The position numbers and the translations under genes are program-made. Below the pieces are notes generated by a model. It was not told where the DNA came from and did no database searches. It worked only from the letters and a program-made list of their open reading frames with translations. Shown here piece by piece: positions 33,017 to 42,157 of a stretch of DNA of 64,000 bases (position 1 is its first letter; every line of letters starts with the position of its first letter). The stretch is from contig CAZIAK010000016.1 of the NCBI GenBank assembly GCA_964537035.1, positions 1 to 64,000 on the forward strand, written 5' to 3'. Source of the stretch: CAZIAK01 sp964537035 (GTDB lineage: Bacteria > Planctomycetota > B15-G4).

Positions 33017-34110
33017 GACTGCTGCCCCATGGTCTCGGCGCCCTGGAGTGGCTGGCGGGCCGCGCGACGCACGACCTCCGCCACGGAATGGGCCGGGTCG
33101 CACGAGGCAGCACTGCGAGCGGCCGCAGCCATGGCTGGCAGGGCCGCGGCGGCCTGGCAAACCAGACCCGGTGCGGTCGCAGCACCGCTGGGATCGTCTG
33201 GTCCCACCATCAGGGCCGCCCCTCGCGCCACCAGCTCGGAGGCGTTGGCCTCCTGGTGTCTGTCCCGATGGTGCGGATAGGGCACCAGCACTGCGGGCGT
33301 CTCGCTGGCGGCCAGCTCGCAGCAGGTGCCTGACCCCGCCCGACAGAGGGCCAGGTCGGCCAGGGCCCAGGCCGCCGACATGTCGTCCACGAAGGGCGTG
33401 GCCACCACGGGCACCGCGCCGCCGAGGGACACCGCTTCGCTGCCCGGCCCGGTGATGTGCAGCACCTGCCACGGTGAATCCTGATCGGCGAGCAGAGAGA
33501 TCAACGAGGGCACCAGGCGATTGATGTCCCTGGCGCCTTGCGATCCGCCGGTGACCAGAAGCGTGCGTCGCTGGGCCTGCAGACCGAACCGGGCCGCCGC
33601 CGCCTCACGGGACCAGTGGGTCAGCGCCGGCCCTGGGATGCCGGTGATGGCCGTGTCCTCCCGGCCTCGAGGCATGGTCTCTCCGGCTCTGGCCAGGCAG
33701 GCGAAATCGACGCGCTTGTCGAGCCAGCGACCGACCTTGCCGGGCACGGCGTTGGGTTCGACCAGCACCAGGGGACGGCGACGCACGCCGGGCACCACGG
33801 GCAACCACAAGGCAGGCAAGGCGACCCAGCCTCCGAGCACTACCAGCACATCGGGCTCGAAGTCCGTGAGGGCCCGGGTCAGTCGCCCGGTGGCCCGTGC
33901 CCAGAGATCGAGTCGCCAGGGAGCGGGTCGTCCCCGGTCGCCGAAGAGTTCCACGAACCGCAGCTGGCGCGGGTTCAACATGGCCCGCTCCACGGGACGC
34001 CCCGCCACCAGAAACAAGGTGTCGCGGAGCCCACCGCCCAGAGCTTCTGCCACGCCGATACCTGGGGCGAGATGTCCGCCGGTGCCACCGCCCAGGTAGG
34101 CGACCCTCAT
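33013..34110 (-). CDS. murG: UDP-GlcNAc:lipid I N-acetylglucosaminyltransferase
   Basis: MurG makes lipid II at the inner face of the membrane. 365 residues, usual size. Landmarks: YLGGGTGGHLAPGIGVAEAL (G-loop 1, with His), LGGWVALPALWL, EPNAVPGKVGRWL, VTGGSQGARDIN (G-loop 3) and the UDP-GlcNAc site ADLALCRAGSGTCCELA followed by PAVLVPYPHHRDRHQEANA, in which the usual DQ is RH/HQ. Overlaps the LysM gene upstream and murC downstream by 4 nt each. Confidence 0.94.
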   Translation of the reverse strand: MRVAYLGGGTGGHLAPGIGVAEALGGGLRDTLFLVAGRPVERAMLNPRQLRFVELFGDRGRPAPWRLDLWARATGRLTRALTDFEPDVLVVLGGWVALPALWLPVVPGVRRRPLVLVEPNAVPGKVGRWLDKRVDFACLARAGETMPRGREDTAITGIPGPALTHWSREAAAARFGLQAQRRTLLVTGGSQGARDINRLVPSLISLLADQDSPWQVLHITGPGSEAVSLGGAVPVVATPFVDDMSAAWALADLALCRAGSGTCCELAASETPAVLVPYPHHRDRHQEANASELVARGAALMVGPDDPSGAATAPGLVCQAAAALPAMAAAARSAASCDPAHSVAEVVRRAARQPLQGAETMGQQS

Positions 34111-34823
34111 GGGATGCGCAGGTGCATCCCCACCTTCAACTTGTCGGGGCTGGCCATGACGTCGCGGTTGGCGCTGTACAGGTCACTGAGGCGGTCGGTG
34201 CTGCCCAGCTCGCGCAGGGCGATGGCGCCCAGGGTGTCGCCCTCACGGACCACGTAGATGCCGCCAGAATCCGGGCTGCCGCCCAAGCGGCCCTTGGTGG
34301 CCGCCCGAGGCACCAGGATCACCTGCCCCACCTGCAGCTTGTTCTCGTCCAGGCCAGGGTTGGCCTTGAGGATCACCCGCCACTCGTGGTTGGTGCCGTA
34401 GTAAAGCTTGGACACGTCTGAGAGGGTCTCGCTCTTGCGGATGCTGTGCTGCAAGAAGCCCGCCACCGGTTCGGGCAGGGACGCCGAGCGCTCGCCAGGG
34501 TAGGACACCGGCGCGTCGTCGAAATCAAACTCGGCCTGGGTGTCGACGAGCGGAGCGACGGTGTAGCGAGCCGCCCTGGGCGCCTTCTGTCCCTCTGCCT
34601 GGCTTCTGTTCGCGGTGCCGTCTCTGCCCCGACGGGGTGAGCTGCCCTGAGCCAGGCGCGGACGAGCTGCGGCCGGACGTGCAAGAACCACCGACGAGGC
34701 CTCGGCGCTGGCCCCCGCCAATGTCCCGGGCAGAGCATCGTCGGGACCCAACAGCCAGGCCAGTCCGAGGATCGACACCACGAACACCAGGGCGAAGAGA
34801 CCGTATTTCTCGACATCTGTCAT
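34107..34823 (-). CDS. Membrane-anchored protein with two LysM domains, inside the dcw cluster
   Basis: A 238-residue protein. ATG 34823 overlaps the ftsW stop (ATGA) and has GAGG upstream; a longer frame lacks a site. Residues 8-26 (GLFALVFVVSILGLAWLLG) form a single N-terminal membrane helix, then a Pro/Ala/Arg-rich linker. LysM 1 is at about 117-162 (KSETLSDVSKLYYG, KLQVGQVILVP) and LysM 2 at 180-236 (VVREGDTLGAIALRELG, KLKVGMHLRIP). LysM binds N-acetylglucosamine in peptidoglycan. It sits between ftsW and murG and could tether the synthesis machinery to the wall or act in division; not a standard dcw gene. Confidence 0.85.
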   Translation of the reverse strand: MTDVEKYGLFALVFVVSILGLAWLLGPDDALPGTLAGASAEASSVVLARPAAARPRLAQGSSPRRGRDGTANRSQAEGQKAPRAARYTVAPLVDTQAEFDFDDAPVSYPGERSASLPEPVAGFLQHSIRKSETLSDVSKLYYGTNHEWRVILKANPGLDENKLQVGQVILVPRAATKGRLGGSPDSGGIYVVREGDTLGAIALRELGSTDRLSDLYSANRDVMASPDKLKVGMHLRIP

Positions 34824-36010
34824 GGGGACATCCTCGTTGGGGCAGAGCTCACCAGCCGATCTGAATCGCGGTGCGGCAGAGACGAGAGCCACTCAGCACC
34901 CACCTCCGGATCTTCCTCCGGGTGACGGGCCAATCCAAGCAACAATCCGGTAGAAGCGGTCAGCACCAGCAGAGATGTACCGCCAGCGCTCACGAAGGGC
35001 AGGGGCAGACCCTTGGGCGGCGCCACCGCAGTCACCACCGCGATGTTGAGCAAGGCCTGGATCAGCACCTGAAACATGAGCCCCGCTCCGACCACCAGGC
35101 TGAAGCGGCTGCGCAGGCCCAGGAGCAGCTTCAAGCCCTGCCACAAGAACACCGCGTAGAGCGACAGCACGAACAGCGTGCCCAGCAGACCCAGTTCTTC
35201 TCCGATCACCGCCAGGATGAAGTCGTTCTCAGCCTCGGGGACGTAGCCCCAGCTGCCCAACCCCTGGCCCAGCCCCACGCCGTCCCAGTGACCGGCCCCC
35301 ATGGCCGTCAGACCTTGCCAGACCTGGCTGCCCGCCTCCGGCTCGGAGAAGCCCTCGACCCGCCGGCTCACGTGGGCGAAGTTGGCCCAGGCATAGACCA
35401 CCGCCATGGCCGTGGCCCCGAGAAAGGCGCCCGCCAGATGAGCAGGGCGAGCCCCGGCCACCCACAGCACCAGCACGCCGACGAACAGCAGGTACACGGA
35501 CGAGCCCAGGTCGGGTTCCAGGAAGACCAGCGCCGCAGGCAGGCCAGCCAGGGCAAAGGGCACGGCCACTCCTGGGACGAAGCGATCCATGTTCTCTCGC
35601 TGACGTGCGGCCCAGGCTCCAATCGAGATGATCACGCACAAGCGCGCCAACTCGGAGGGCTGAAACGACAGCACCCCCAGGTCGAGCCAGCGCTGGGAGC
35701 CCTTGGCCGAGTTGCCCACGGCGAGCACCGCGATCAGCAGGGCGATACACAACCCCCAGGCAGGCCAGGCAGCGGCGGCGAGCCAGCCCGGGCGGACGCG
35801 CATGGCCACCAGGAAGACGGACAGGGACACTCCCACCCGCACCAGGTGATTGCGCAGCAGGTGCAGGGGCTGACCCTGTGCTGCATCGGGCCCAGCGGAC
35901 GCTGCGGAGACCATGACGATGCCCACGCCCATCAAGCCCAGCATGGCTGCCACCATCCACAGGGCGCTGCGGTTCATCTCGTCCCTGGGTGTGTAGGGCA
36001 GCTCGCGCAT
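34820..36010 (-). CDS. ftsW: Lipid II polymerase / cell division protein FtsW
   Basis: A 396-residue SEDS-family glycosyltransferase with about ten membrane helices. Landmarks: GSQRWLDLGVLSFQPSELAR, the conserved catalytic-side motif; FLEPDLGSSVYLLFVG; GLGQGLGSWGYVPEAENDFI with the conserved acidic residues; and AVVTAVAPPKGLPLPFVSAG ending GGTSLL. Position in dcw between mraY and murG identifies it as FtsW rather than RodA. It polymerises lipid II with the transpeptidase FtsI encoded upstream. It follows mraY after 19 nt; murD, which normally lies between, is absent. Confidence 0.94.
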   Translation of the reverse strand: MRELPYTPRDEMNRSALWMVAAMLGLMGVGIVMVSAASAGPDAAQGQPLHLLRNHLVRVGVSLSVFLVAMRVRPGWLAAAAWPAWGLCIALLIAVLAVGNSAKGSQRWLDLGVLSFQPSELARLCVIISIGAWAARQRENMDRFVPGVAVPFALAGLPAALVFLEPDLGSSVYLLFVGVLVLWVAGARPAHLAGAFLGATAMAVVYAWANFAHVSRRVEGFSEPEAGSQVWQGLTAMGAGHWDGVGLGQGLGSWGYVPEAENDFILAVIGEELGLLGTLFVLSLYAVFLWQGLKLLLGLRSRFSLVVGAGLMFQVLIQALLNIAVVTAVAPPKGLPLPFVSAGGTSLLVLTASTGLLLGLARHPEEDPEVGAEWLSSLPHRDSDRLVSSAPTRMSP

Positions 36011-36029
36011 GGGCAGAGTCTCTCTCTCG

Positions 36030-37145
36030 TCAGGCCACGGCCAGCGAAGCCATGCCGGCGGCAGCGCACAACACCGCGGCGATCCAGAAACGGGTCACGA
36101 TGCGCGTGTTGGGAATGCCGGCGAACTGAAAGTGGTGATGCAGGGGAGAACAGCGAAACAACCGTTGCCCTCCCGTGGCCTTGAACCAGCCCACCTGCAA
36201 GATCACAGAGAGGGCCTCGATGACGAAGACTCCGCCGATGATCACCAAGACCAGCTCTTGTTTTGTCACCACGGCCACATAGCCCAGCAGGCTGCCCAGG
36301 GGCAGGGAGCCCGTGTCGCCCATGTAGACCAGGGCGGGCGCTGCGTTGAACCACAGAAAGCCCAGGGTCGCGCCCACCATGGCCGAGCAGAACACGGTGA
36401 GCTCTTGGCTGCGAGGCACATAGAACAGGTCGAGTTGCAGCTGTTGGGCTCGCCCCACGGCCACGCAGAGCACCGCCATGGCCATGGCCGCCACCACCAT
36501 GGATCCTGCCGCCAGACCGTCCATGCCGTCGGTCAGGTTCACCGCGTTGCTTGTGCCAGTGACCACGAGCAGGACGAAGAGGATGTGAGGCAATCCACCG
36601 AGCGTGGAGAGGTCGAACACCACGCCATCGGTGAACGGCACGTGCAGGGCCAGCAGCTGGGGCAAGCCCTGGCGCTGAAAGATCACGGTGACTGCAAAGG
36701 CCAGGCTGGAGGCCACCAGCAGCTGCAGCCCGTACTTCGCCGCGGCCTGCAGACCTTTGCTGCCCGGGTGGGTCAGCTTGACCCAGTCGTCGATGAAGCC
36801 GATGAAGCCGTAGCCCAAGGTCGACAGGATGGCCAGCTGCACGTAGCTGTTGCTGAGGTCTCCGAAGAGCACACCGGAGACCAGCACCGCGCCCACGATC
36901 ATCAAGCCGCCCATGGTGGGCGTGGGTGGCTTGTCAGCGTTCAGCTCGTTGAGACGATCTGAGAAGGTGTTGGTCTCGTTCTCGATGAACTGGCGGCGCT
37001 TCAGCCAGGCCAGCAACCGCGGGCCCAGGGCCAGGGCCACCAAGAAGGCCACCACGGCAGCGAGACCTGCCCGGGCCATCAATGAACTCAGGTTGGCCAG
37101 GGGCTCCCAGAGAGCCTTGAGCTGATCGAGAAAAGCCAGGACCAT
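36030..37145 (-). CDS. mraY: Phospho-N-acetylmuramoyl-pentapeptide transferase
   Basis: MraY transfers phospho-MurNAc-pentapeptide to undecaprenyl phosphate, forming lipid I. 371 residues, about ten membrane helices. Landmarks: KPPTPTMGGLMIVGAVLVSG, the GFIDDWVKLT acidic pair, VNLTDGMDGLAAGS with the catalytic Asp, VYMGDTGSLPLGSLLG, and the loop FRCSPLHHHFQFAGIPN. The start overlaps the murF stop by one base (TGATG). Confidence 0.96.
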   Translation of the reverse strand: MVLAFLDQLKALWEPLANLSSLMARAGLAAVVAFLVALALGPRLLAWLKRRQFIENETNTFSDRLNELNADKPPTPTMGGLMIVGAVLVSGVLFGDLSNSYVQLAILSTLGYGFIGFIDDWVKLTHPGSKGLQAAAKYGLQLLVASSLAFAVTVIFQRQGLPQLLALHVPFTDGVVFDLSTLGGLPHILFVLLVVTGTSNAVNLTDGMDGLAAGSMVVAAMAMAVLCVAVGRAQQLQLDLFYVPRSQELTVFCSAMVGATLGFLWFNAAPALVYMGDTGSLPLGSLLGYVAVVTKQELVLVIIGGVFVIEALSVILQVGWFKATGGQRLFRCSPLHHHFQFAGIPNTRIVTRFWIAAVLCAAAGMASLAVA

Positions 37146-38557
37146 CAGGCCACGGCCACTTCATCGTCGTGGTCGTGAGTGCAGCTGCTCAGTCGAGTCA
37201 CCACCGAGTCGAGGGCCATGCCCCGACTGGCCTTGACCAGCACCAGGTCGCCCACTTCGAGTTCTGAGGCGAGCACCTTCGAGGCCTGCAGCGGATCGGC
37301 GCAGACGTGACAGGACTTGCGGTCCAGGCCCACGTCGACGGCGCCGCGCACCACGTGTTCGGCGTAGCGCCCCACAGCCACCAGCAGCTGGGGGAACGCC
37401 TGGGCCAACGAGCGCCCGGCCACCTGGTGCAGTTCTGGGGAGACAGCTCCCAGCTCCAACATGTCACCGATGACGAAGACCCTGCGACCTTCGTGTCCCA
37501 GCTCAGAGATCAGGGCGGCGGCCGCAGCCACGGAGCCCGGGTTGGCGTTGTAGCTGTCGTCAAGGACGGTGAGATTGCCGCTGCGCCGAAACTGCAGTCG
37601 GCCCGGGGGCGGCGGCACCTGGGCCAGGGCGGCGATGGTGTCGTCGAGAGCGATGCCGGCCAGGCTGGCGCAGGCCAGGGCCGCCAAGGCGTTGAGCACG
37701 GCGTGGCGGCCGAGATGGCGCAGCACGACCTCTCTCTCGTCGTTCAGCTTGAAGCGCGTCTCGTGCAGGGACGGGGCGATCTCCGTGGCCCGGAAGTCAG
37801 CCTCGGGGCAGGTCCCGAACGAGATCACTTCGCCCGGCGCCAGGGACGAGAGCGACCCGAAAGAACCGTCGTCCCTGTTGAGCACGGAGACCGAGCGCCC
37901 GGTGAGTCCTTCGAGCAAGGCGCTCTTCTCAGCGCGCACGCCAGCCAGGTTGCAGAGCCCCTCAAGGTGGCCCGGGTGGATGTTGGTGATCACGCCGATC
38001 TCGGGCCTGGCCAGTGAGGTCAGGTGAGCGATCTCGCCGGGACTGTTGGTGCCCAACTCGACCACCACCGCGTCGGCGGAGCTGTCGATCTCCAGCAAGG
38101 TCAGGGGCACGCCGATGGCGTTGTTGTAGCTGCTCTGAGAGCCCACGGTGTTCAGGCCCGCACCGAGCGCCGCCACGATCAGGTCTTTTGTGCCCGTCTT
38201 GCCGTTGGTGCCTGTCACCCCCACCACCAGCGGGCCGCTGCCCTTGCCACTGAGCCCACGGACTGCAGCACCGAGCTTCCCCAAGGCCGTGACCGTATCG
38301 TCGACCCGCAGCAGGGGCCGAACCCCGGGCAGGTCCTGTTCTGAGAGGACGGCCACCGCCCCCGCCGCCATGACATCGGCCGCGAAAGTGTGTCCATCGA
38401 AGCGCTCGCCGGACAGGCAGACGAACAGATCGCCAGGGCCCGCCTGCCGAGAGTCTGTCACCACCCGCTGGATCGAGAGCTTCTTCGCCGCCCCTCGAGG
38501 TGCTTCGATGCGCGCGGCGCACATCCCGGCCAGCTCGTGCAAGGTCAGAGTGTCCAC
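37145..38557 (-). CDS. murF: UDP-MurNAc-tripeptide--D-Ala-D-Ala ligase
   Basis: MurF adds D-Ala-D-Ala to complete the muropeptide. 470 residues. Landmarks: VTDSRQAGPGDLFVCLSGER in the UDP-binding domain, the P-loop GVTGTNGKTGTKDL, VVELGTNSPGEIAHLT, ITNIHPGHLEGL and, typical of MurF, LDDSYNANPGSVAAA followed by RRVFVIGDMLELG. It overlaps murE by 13 nt and mraY by 1 nt. Confidence 0.95.
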   Translation of the reverse strand: MDTLTLHELAGMCAARIEAPRGAAKKLSIQRVVTDSRQAGPGDLFVCLSGERFDGHTFAADVMAAGAVAVLSEQDLPGVRPLLRVDDTVTALGKLGAAVRGLSGKGSGPLVVGVTGTNGKTGTKDLIVAALGAGLNTVGSQSSYNNAIGVPLTLLEIDSSADAVVVELGTNSPGEIAHLTSLARPEIGVITNIHPGHLEGLCNLAGVRAEKSALLEGLTGRSVSVLNRDDGSFGSLSSLAPGEVISFGTCPEADFRATEIAPSLHETRFKLNDEREVVLRHLGRHAVLNALAALACASLAGIALDDTIAALAQVPPPPGRLQFRRSGNLTVLDDSYNANPGSVAAAAALISELGHEGRRVFVIGDMLELGAVSPELHQVAGRSLAQAFPQLLVAVGRYAEHVVRGAVDVGLDRKSCHVCADPLQASKVLASELEVGDLVLVKASRGMALDSVVTRLSSCTHDHDDEVAVA

Positions 38558-40086
38558 AGTACCTCCCGGGTCACGGCCCTGTCGTCGAAGTCGAGTTGTT
38601 CACCGGCGATGGTCTGGGTCACCTCGTGCCCCTTGCCTGCGACCACCACGATGTCCCCCCCCGAGGCCTCGCTGCATGCGGCGGCTATGGCCGCGCGCCG
38701 GTCGACCAGACTCACCGCTCGACCCAGCGCCTCGGCGGGCAGGCCAGCAAGAATGTCGTCGAGAATGCACTGGGGGTCCTCCCCTCGGGGGTTGTCCGAG
38801 GTCACGTACAGATCGTCAGCCAGATCGGCCACGGTGGCGCCCATGAGCGGACGCTTGCTCTTGTCCCGATCGCCGCCGCAACCGAAGACGACCCGCAGCC
38901 GGCCCCGGGTCAGGGGGCGGAGCTGGGTCAGCACCTGCTGCAGGGCGTCCGGTGTGTGGGCGTAGTCGACCAGCACCCGAAAATCCTGACCACAGTCGAC
39001 GGACTGCAGCCGACCGGGCACCGCCGCGAGGCTGGACAGCCCGGTCCGGATGGCAGCCGCGGGCAGGTCAAGAGCGAGGGCCGTTGCAGCGGCAGCCAAG
39101 GCGTTGGACACATTGTGCCGCCCCACCAGCCGCGTGCTCAGGGGCAACAAGATCTTGCGCTCGTCGACCTGCAGCTGGAACGCGCTGCCGTCCCCATCGA
39201 GGCGACGCAGGTCAGCGCTCACGTCGGCGGGTTGGTCGAGGCCGTAGGTGAAGACCCGGGCCAGGGTCCGTTCGGCGTAGCGGGCGCTCATCTCATCGTC
39301 GGCGTTGAGCACCGCCACCGCGTCGGGCATGAGCTGCTCGAACAGGCGGGCCTTGGCCAGGCCGTAGTCTTTCATCGAGCCATGAAAGTCGAGGTGGTCT
39401 TGAGTCAGGTTGGTGAACACGCCCACGTCGAAGTCGACGCCTCCCACTCGCCCCAGGGTCAGGGCGTGACTCGAGACCTCAAGGACGGCGGTGGACAGGT
39501 TGGCGTCGACCATGCGCGCCAGCAGGCGCTGCAGCTCGATGGCGTCCGGCGTGGTGTTGCTCAAGGGCTCGTGGGTGCTGCCGATCCAGGCGCCCAGGGT
39601 GCCGACCAGGCCGCTGTCCCGACCGTCCATGGTGAGCATGGAGCGCAGGATTTCAGCGGTAGTGGTCTTGCCGTTGGTGCCCGTGATGCCCACCACCTTC
39701 AGCCGGCCGCTGGGGTGCCCGAAGAAACGGTCGGCCAGCAGGGGCTTGGCGGCGGCCACGTCGGGCACGCCCACGAAGCCCACACCAGGGGGTAGCTCTA
39801 CAGCGCGGCTGGCCACCACGGCCACCGCTCCCTGAGCCAGGGCCTGGGGGACGAAGTCGAGCCCATCGACCTGGGTACCAGAGGCTGCCACGAAGAGGTC
39901 GCCGGGGCGCACGGCACGGCTGTCGGCGGTCAGGCCGGTGATGGGCAGGTCCGGTTCGCTGACCACGACGTCCATGAGGGCGTCGGCGAGGGGCTCACAC
40001 AGCAGACCTAGGTTGAGTCGATTCACGCTGTGCTTCATTAGGCGCCGTAGAAACGGCGATTCAAGTGTCAGCCCCGGAGTCTTCAT
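38545..40086 (-). CDS. murE: UDP-MurNAc-L-Ala-D-Glu--meso-DAP ligase
   Basis: MurE adds the third residue of the stem peptide. 513 residues. Landmarks: TADSRAVRPGDLFVAASG, P-loop GITGTNGKTTTAEILRS, EVSSHALTLGRV, FTNLTQDHLDFHG, and VDYAHTPDALQQVL. The motif TSDNPRGEDP contains DNPR, which marks enzymes specific for meso-diaminopimelate rather than lysine, so the wall should be A1-gamma type. The ATG at 40086 overlaps the ftsI stop by 4 nt; a second in-frame ATG 16 codons on (MKHSVNR) is also possible. Confidence 0.95.
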   Translation of the reverse strand: MKTPGLTLESPFLRRLMKHSVNRLNLGLLCEPLADALMDVVVSEPDLPITGLTADSRAVRPGDLFVAASGTQVDGLDFVPQALAQGAVAVVASRAVELPPGVGFVGVPDVAAAKPLLADRFFGHPSGRLKVVGITGTNGKTTTAEILRSMLTMDGRDSGLVGTLGAWIGSTHEPLSNTTPDAIELQRLLARMVDANLSTAVLEVSSHALTLGRVGGVDFDVGVFTNLTQDHLDFHGSMKDYGLAKARLFEQLMPDAVAVLNADDEMSARYAERTLARVFTYGLDQPADVSADLRRLDGDGSAFQLQVDERKILLPLSTRLVGRHNVSNALAAAATALALDLPAAAIRTGLSSLAAVPGRLQSVDCGQDFRVLVDYAHTPDALQQVLTQLRPLTRGRLRVVFGCGGDRDKSKRPLMGATVADLADDLYVTSDNPRGEDPQCILDDILAGLPAEALGRAVSLVDRRAAIAAACSEASGGDIVVVAGKGHEVTQTIAGEQLDFDDRAVTREVLWTL

Positions 40087-41813
40087 TCGACCGGGTAGCC
40101 CAGATAGGGCATCAGCCGCCGCAAGATGCGCCCCGCAGCGGGGGCAGCGCTCTGGCTGGCGTAGTCCACGCCCTTCGGTTCGTGGACCACCATGACCAGG
40201 GCGATGACCGGCTCCCGGGCCGGGACGAGAGCGGCGAAGGAGTGGGTTTCCCGGGTCAAATCCAGCTCTGCGGTGGCCGTTCCCGTCTTTCCGGCCACCG
40301 CCAGACCGGGCAGCTTCACCTCGCTGCAGTTGCCCTCAGCGATCGAGTCGGCCATCCAACCACGGACCGTGGCGGCCAGATCGGGGGAGAACACCTCTCG
40401 GGGCTGCTCCAGAGGGACTTTTTGGGTGGCACCTGACTCGTCCTCGAAGGCTGAGATGAGCCGGGGGGGACGATACTGGCCGTCCGCCAGGGTCGAGAGG
40501 GCGGCAGCCATCTGCAGCGCCGTGACCGCGATCTCCTGTCCGAAGGAGACCGACACCATCGTGTAGTTGCGGGTCCAGCGCTCCAGGGGGGTGACAATAC
40601 CGGAGGCCTCGGCGGGTATGGGAAGACCGGTGGTCTGGCCGAAGCCAAGATCGGCCAGCAACTCTCGAACGGGGGCCATGAGCGCGGTGTTCTTGCCCTG
40701 ATCCTCAGGCACTTGCGCCGTGAGGATGTTGGCCATGCCGATGTTGCTGGAGTTGACGATGATGTCCCGCAGGCTCTGCAAGCCATCGACCGGGTGGACA
40801 TCACTGACGCGTCTGCGGCCGAAGCGGCCCTCTGACCGGGAGGTGTCGATGAGAGCGCCCTCTGAAATCAAACCCAGCTGCAAGGCGCCGGCCATCATCA
40901 GCGGTTTGAGGGTCGAGCCCGGGGCGTAGATCATCTGCAGGGGCCTGACCAGGCTGCCGTCCCGGGGGCGGTCCGCGGTGTCGTCCGCGTCCAGGCCGGG
41001 TGCGGAGACCATGGCCAACACGTCCCCCGTGGCCACCTCGACGACCACGGCCATGGTCGAGCTGGCCTCGTGCTCTTGCCAGGCAGCCAGGCACTCTTCC
41101 TCGACCATCTGTTGAATGGAAGCGTCGAGAGTGAGGGTGACGTCCAGGCCGGGCACGGGCGTTTGGCAGACCATCAGCTCGTCGGAGACCCGGCGACCCT
41201 TGTGATCCCTGCGCACCTCGGCGATACCATCCGCCCCGGCGAGCCAGGCCTGCAAGCCTCGCTCAAGACCGGACACTCCCGCGCCGCTGTGATCCACGTA
41301 GCCCAGCAGGTTGCCCGCGCTCGCGCCCCACGGCGCCCGCCGGGCCCAGCCTGCCTTCAGGTCGACACCGTACAGCAGCTTGCGGGACTCCTGCTCCAGC
41401 GCGGCGATGCCGTCAGGGTCTTGCACCGGCTCACCCAGGATCGTCCAGTGATCGCCGGTGAGTCGCTTGGCCAGGTCTTCGGCCGGGCGATCGACCAGAG
41501 GGCCCAAGAAGCGAGCGATGTCCCGAGCCAGGCGCGCCCGTTCGCCGGAGGTCTTGCGACGACTGAGGATGTTGCGCGGCAGCACTTCGGCTTGAAGGGT
41601 CTCGACCGAGCAGCTCAGCAGCCGACCGTGTCGGTCGAGCAGGGCGCCCCGCCGGGCGGGCAAGACCTCACTGCGCACGGACATGCGCCACTGACGAGCC
41701 GTCGCGACCCGGTGATCGACCAGCTGGATCCAGGCCAGGCGCGTGCTGAGACAAGCCAAGGCGACCATCATCAACACGGCAAACCCGAGCACAAAGCGGC
41801 GAGCCCGCAGCAT
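40083..41813 (-). CDS. ftsI: Division transpeptidase (penicillin-binding protein 3 type)
   Basis: A 576-residue class B penicillin-binding protein. ATG 41813 is chosen since it overlaps the ftsL-like stop by one base (TGATG); a GTG 12 nt upstream is less likely. One membrane helix (VLGFAVLMMVALACLSTRLA) is followed by the dimerisation domain and the transpeptidase. Penicillin-binding motifs are STLK in YAPGSTLKPLM, SSN in NSSNIGMAN and KTG in VAGKTGTATAE. It cross-links new septal peptidoglycan with FtsW. Position between the ftsL-like gene and murE is canonical. Confidence 0.93.
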   Translation of the reverse strand: MLRARRFVLGFAVLMMVALACLSTRLAWIQLVDHRVATARQWRMSVRSEVLPARRGALLDRHGRLLSCSVETLQAEVLPRNILSRRKTSGERARLARDIARFLGPLVDRPAEDLAKRLTGDHWTILGEPVQDPDGIAALEQESRKLLYGVDLKAGWARRAPWGASAGNLLGYVDHSGAGVSGLERGLQAWLAGADGIAEVRRDHKGRRVSDELMVCQTPVPGLDVTLTLDASIQQMVEEECLAAWQEHEASSTMAVVVEVATGDVLAMVSAPGLDADDTADRPRDGSLVRPLQMIYAPGSTLKPLMMAGALQLGLISEGALIDTSRSEGRFGRRRVSDVHPVDGLQSLRDIIVNSSNIGMANILTAQVPEDQGKNTALMAPVRELLADLGFGQTTGLPIPAEASGIVTPLERWTRNYTMVSVSFGQEIAVTALQMAAALSTLADGQYRPPRLISAFEDESGATQKVPLEQPREVFSPDLAATVRGWMADSIAEGNCSEVKLPGLAVAGKTGTATAELDLTRETHSFAALVPAREPVIALVMVVHEPKGVDYASQSAAPAAGRILRRLMPYLGYPVE

Positions 41814-42157
41814 CAGGGCGCCCACCCGGCGACGCTGGCGTCGGCCATCAAGAAGTCCTGCTGGCGGAGCCAGTCCTGATCTCGTTCCGTGGGCTGGCGC
41901 CGAGGTCGTCGCTGGAGCGGTTCGCCTGGCAGCTCAAAGCCAGCCTCCTTGCCAGGGGCCTCCCAGCTGGCGAAGGCGGCCACCAGATCGACGCGCACAT
42001 GCCGAGCTCGACGCTCCAGCCGGGACATCTCCTGGTCGCAACGGGCGATGGTGTAGCGCTCGGCCGTGATGTCTCCTCGGACGGCTGCAACCAGCACGCC
42101 CACGCCTAGCAGCGCCACGGCAGAGAACATGGTCAAGGGGGTGGTGTCGGATGTCAT
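41813..42157 (-). CDS. ftsL: FtsL-position small membrane protein
   Basis: A 114-residue bitopic protein. Residues 8-28 are a membrane helix (TMFSAVALLGVGVLVAAVRG), followed by a helical, coiled-coil-prone segment (ERYTIARCDQEMSRLERRAR) and a Pro/Arg/Gln-rich tail. Sequence is poorly conserved, as expected for FtsL, and the name rests mainly on topology, size and position between rsmH and ftsI. ATGA overlap with rsmH upstream, TGATG with ftsI. FtsL bridges FtsQ/FtsB and FtsW/FtsI in the divisome. Confidence 0.65.
   Translation of the reverse strand: MTSDTTPLTMFSAVALLGVGVLVAAVRGDITAERYTIARCDQEMSRLERRARHVRVDLVAAFASWEAPGKEAGFELPGEPLQRRPRRQPTERDQDWLRQQDFLMADASVAGWAP

Noticed and set aside
31673..33280. 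535-residue plus-strand open frame opposite murC and murG
   Set aside because: Antisense shadow; the opposite strand has complete Mur motifs.
34871..36184. Plus-strand open frame opposite ftsW
   Set aside because: Gln/His/Arg-rich shadow of a membrane protein gene.
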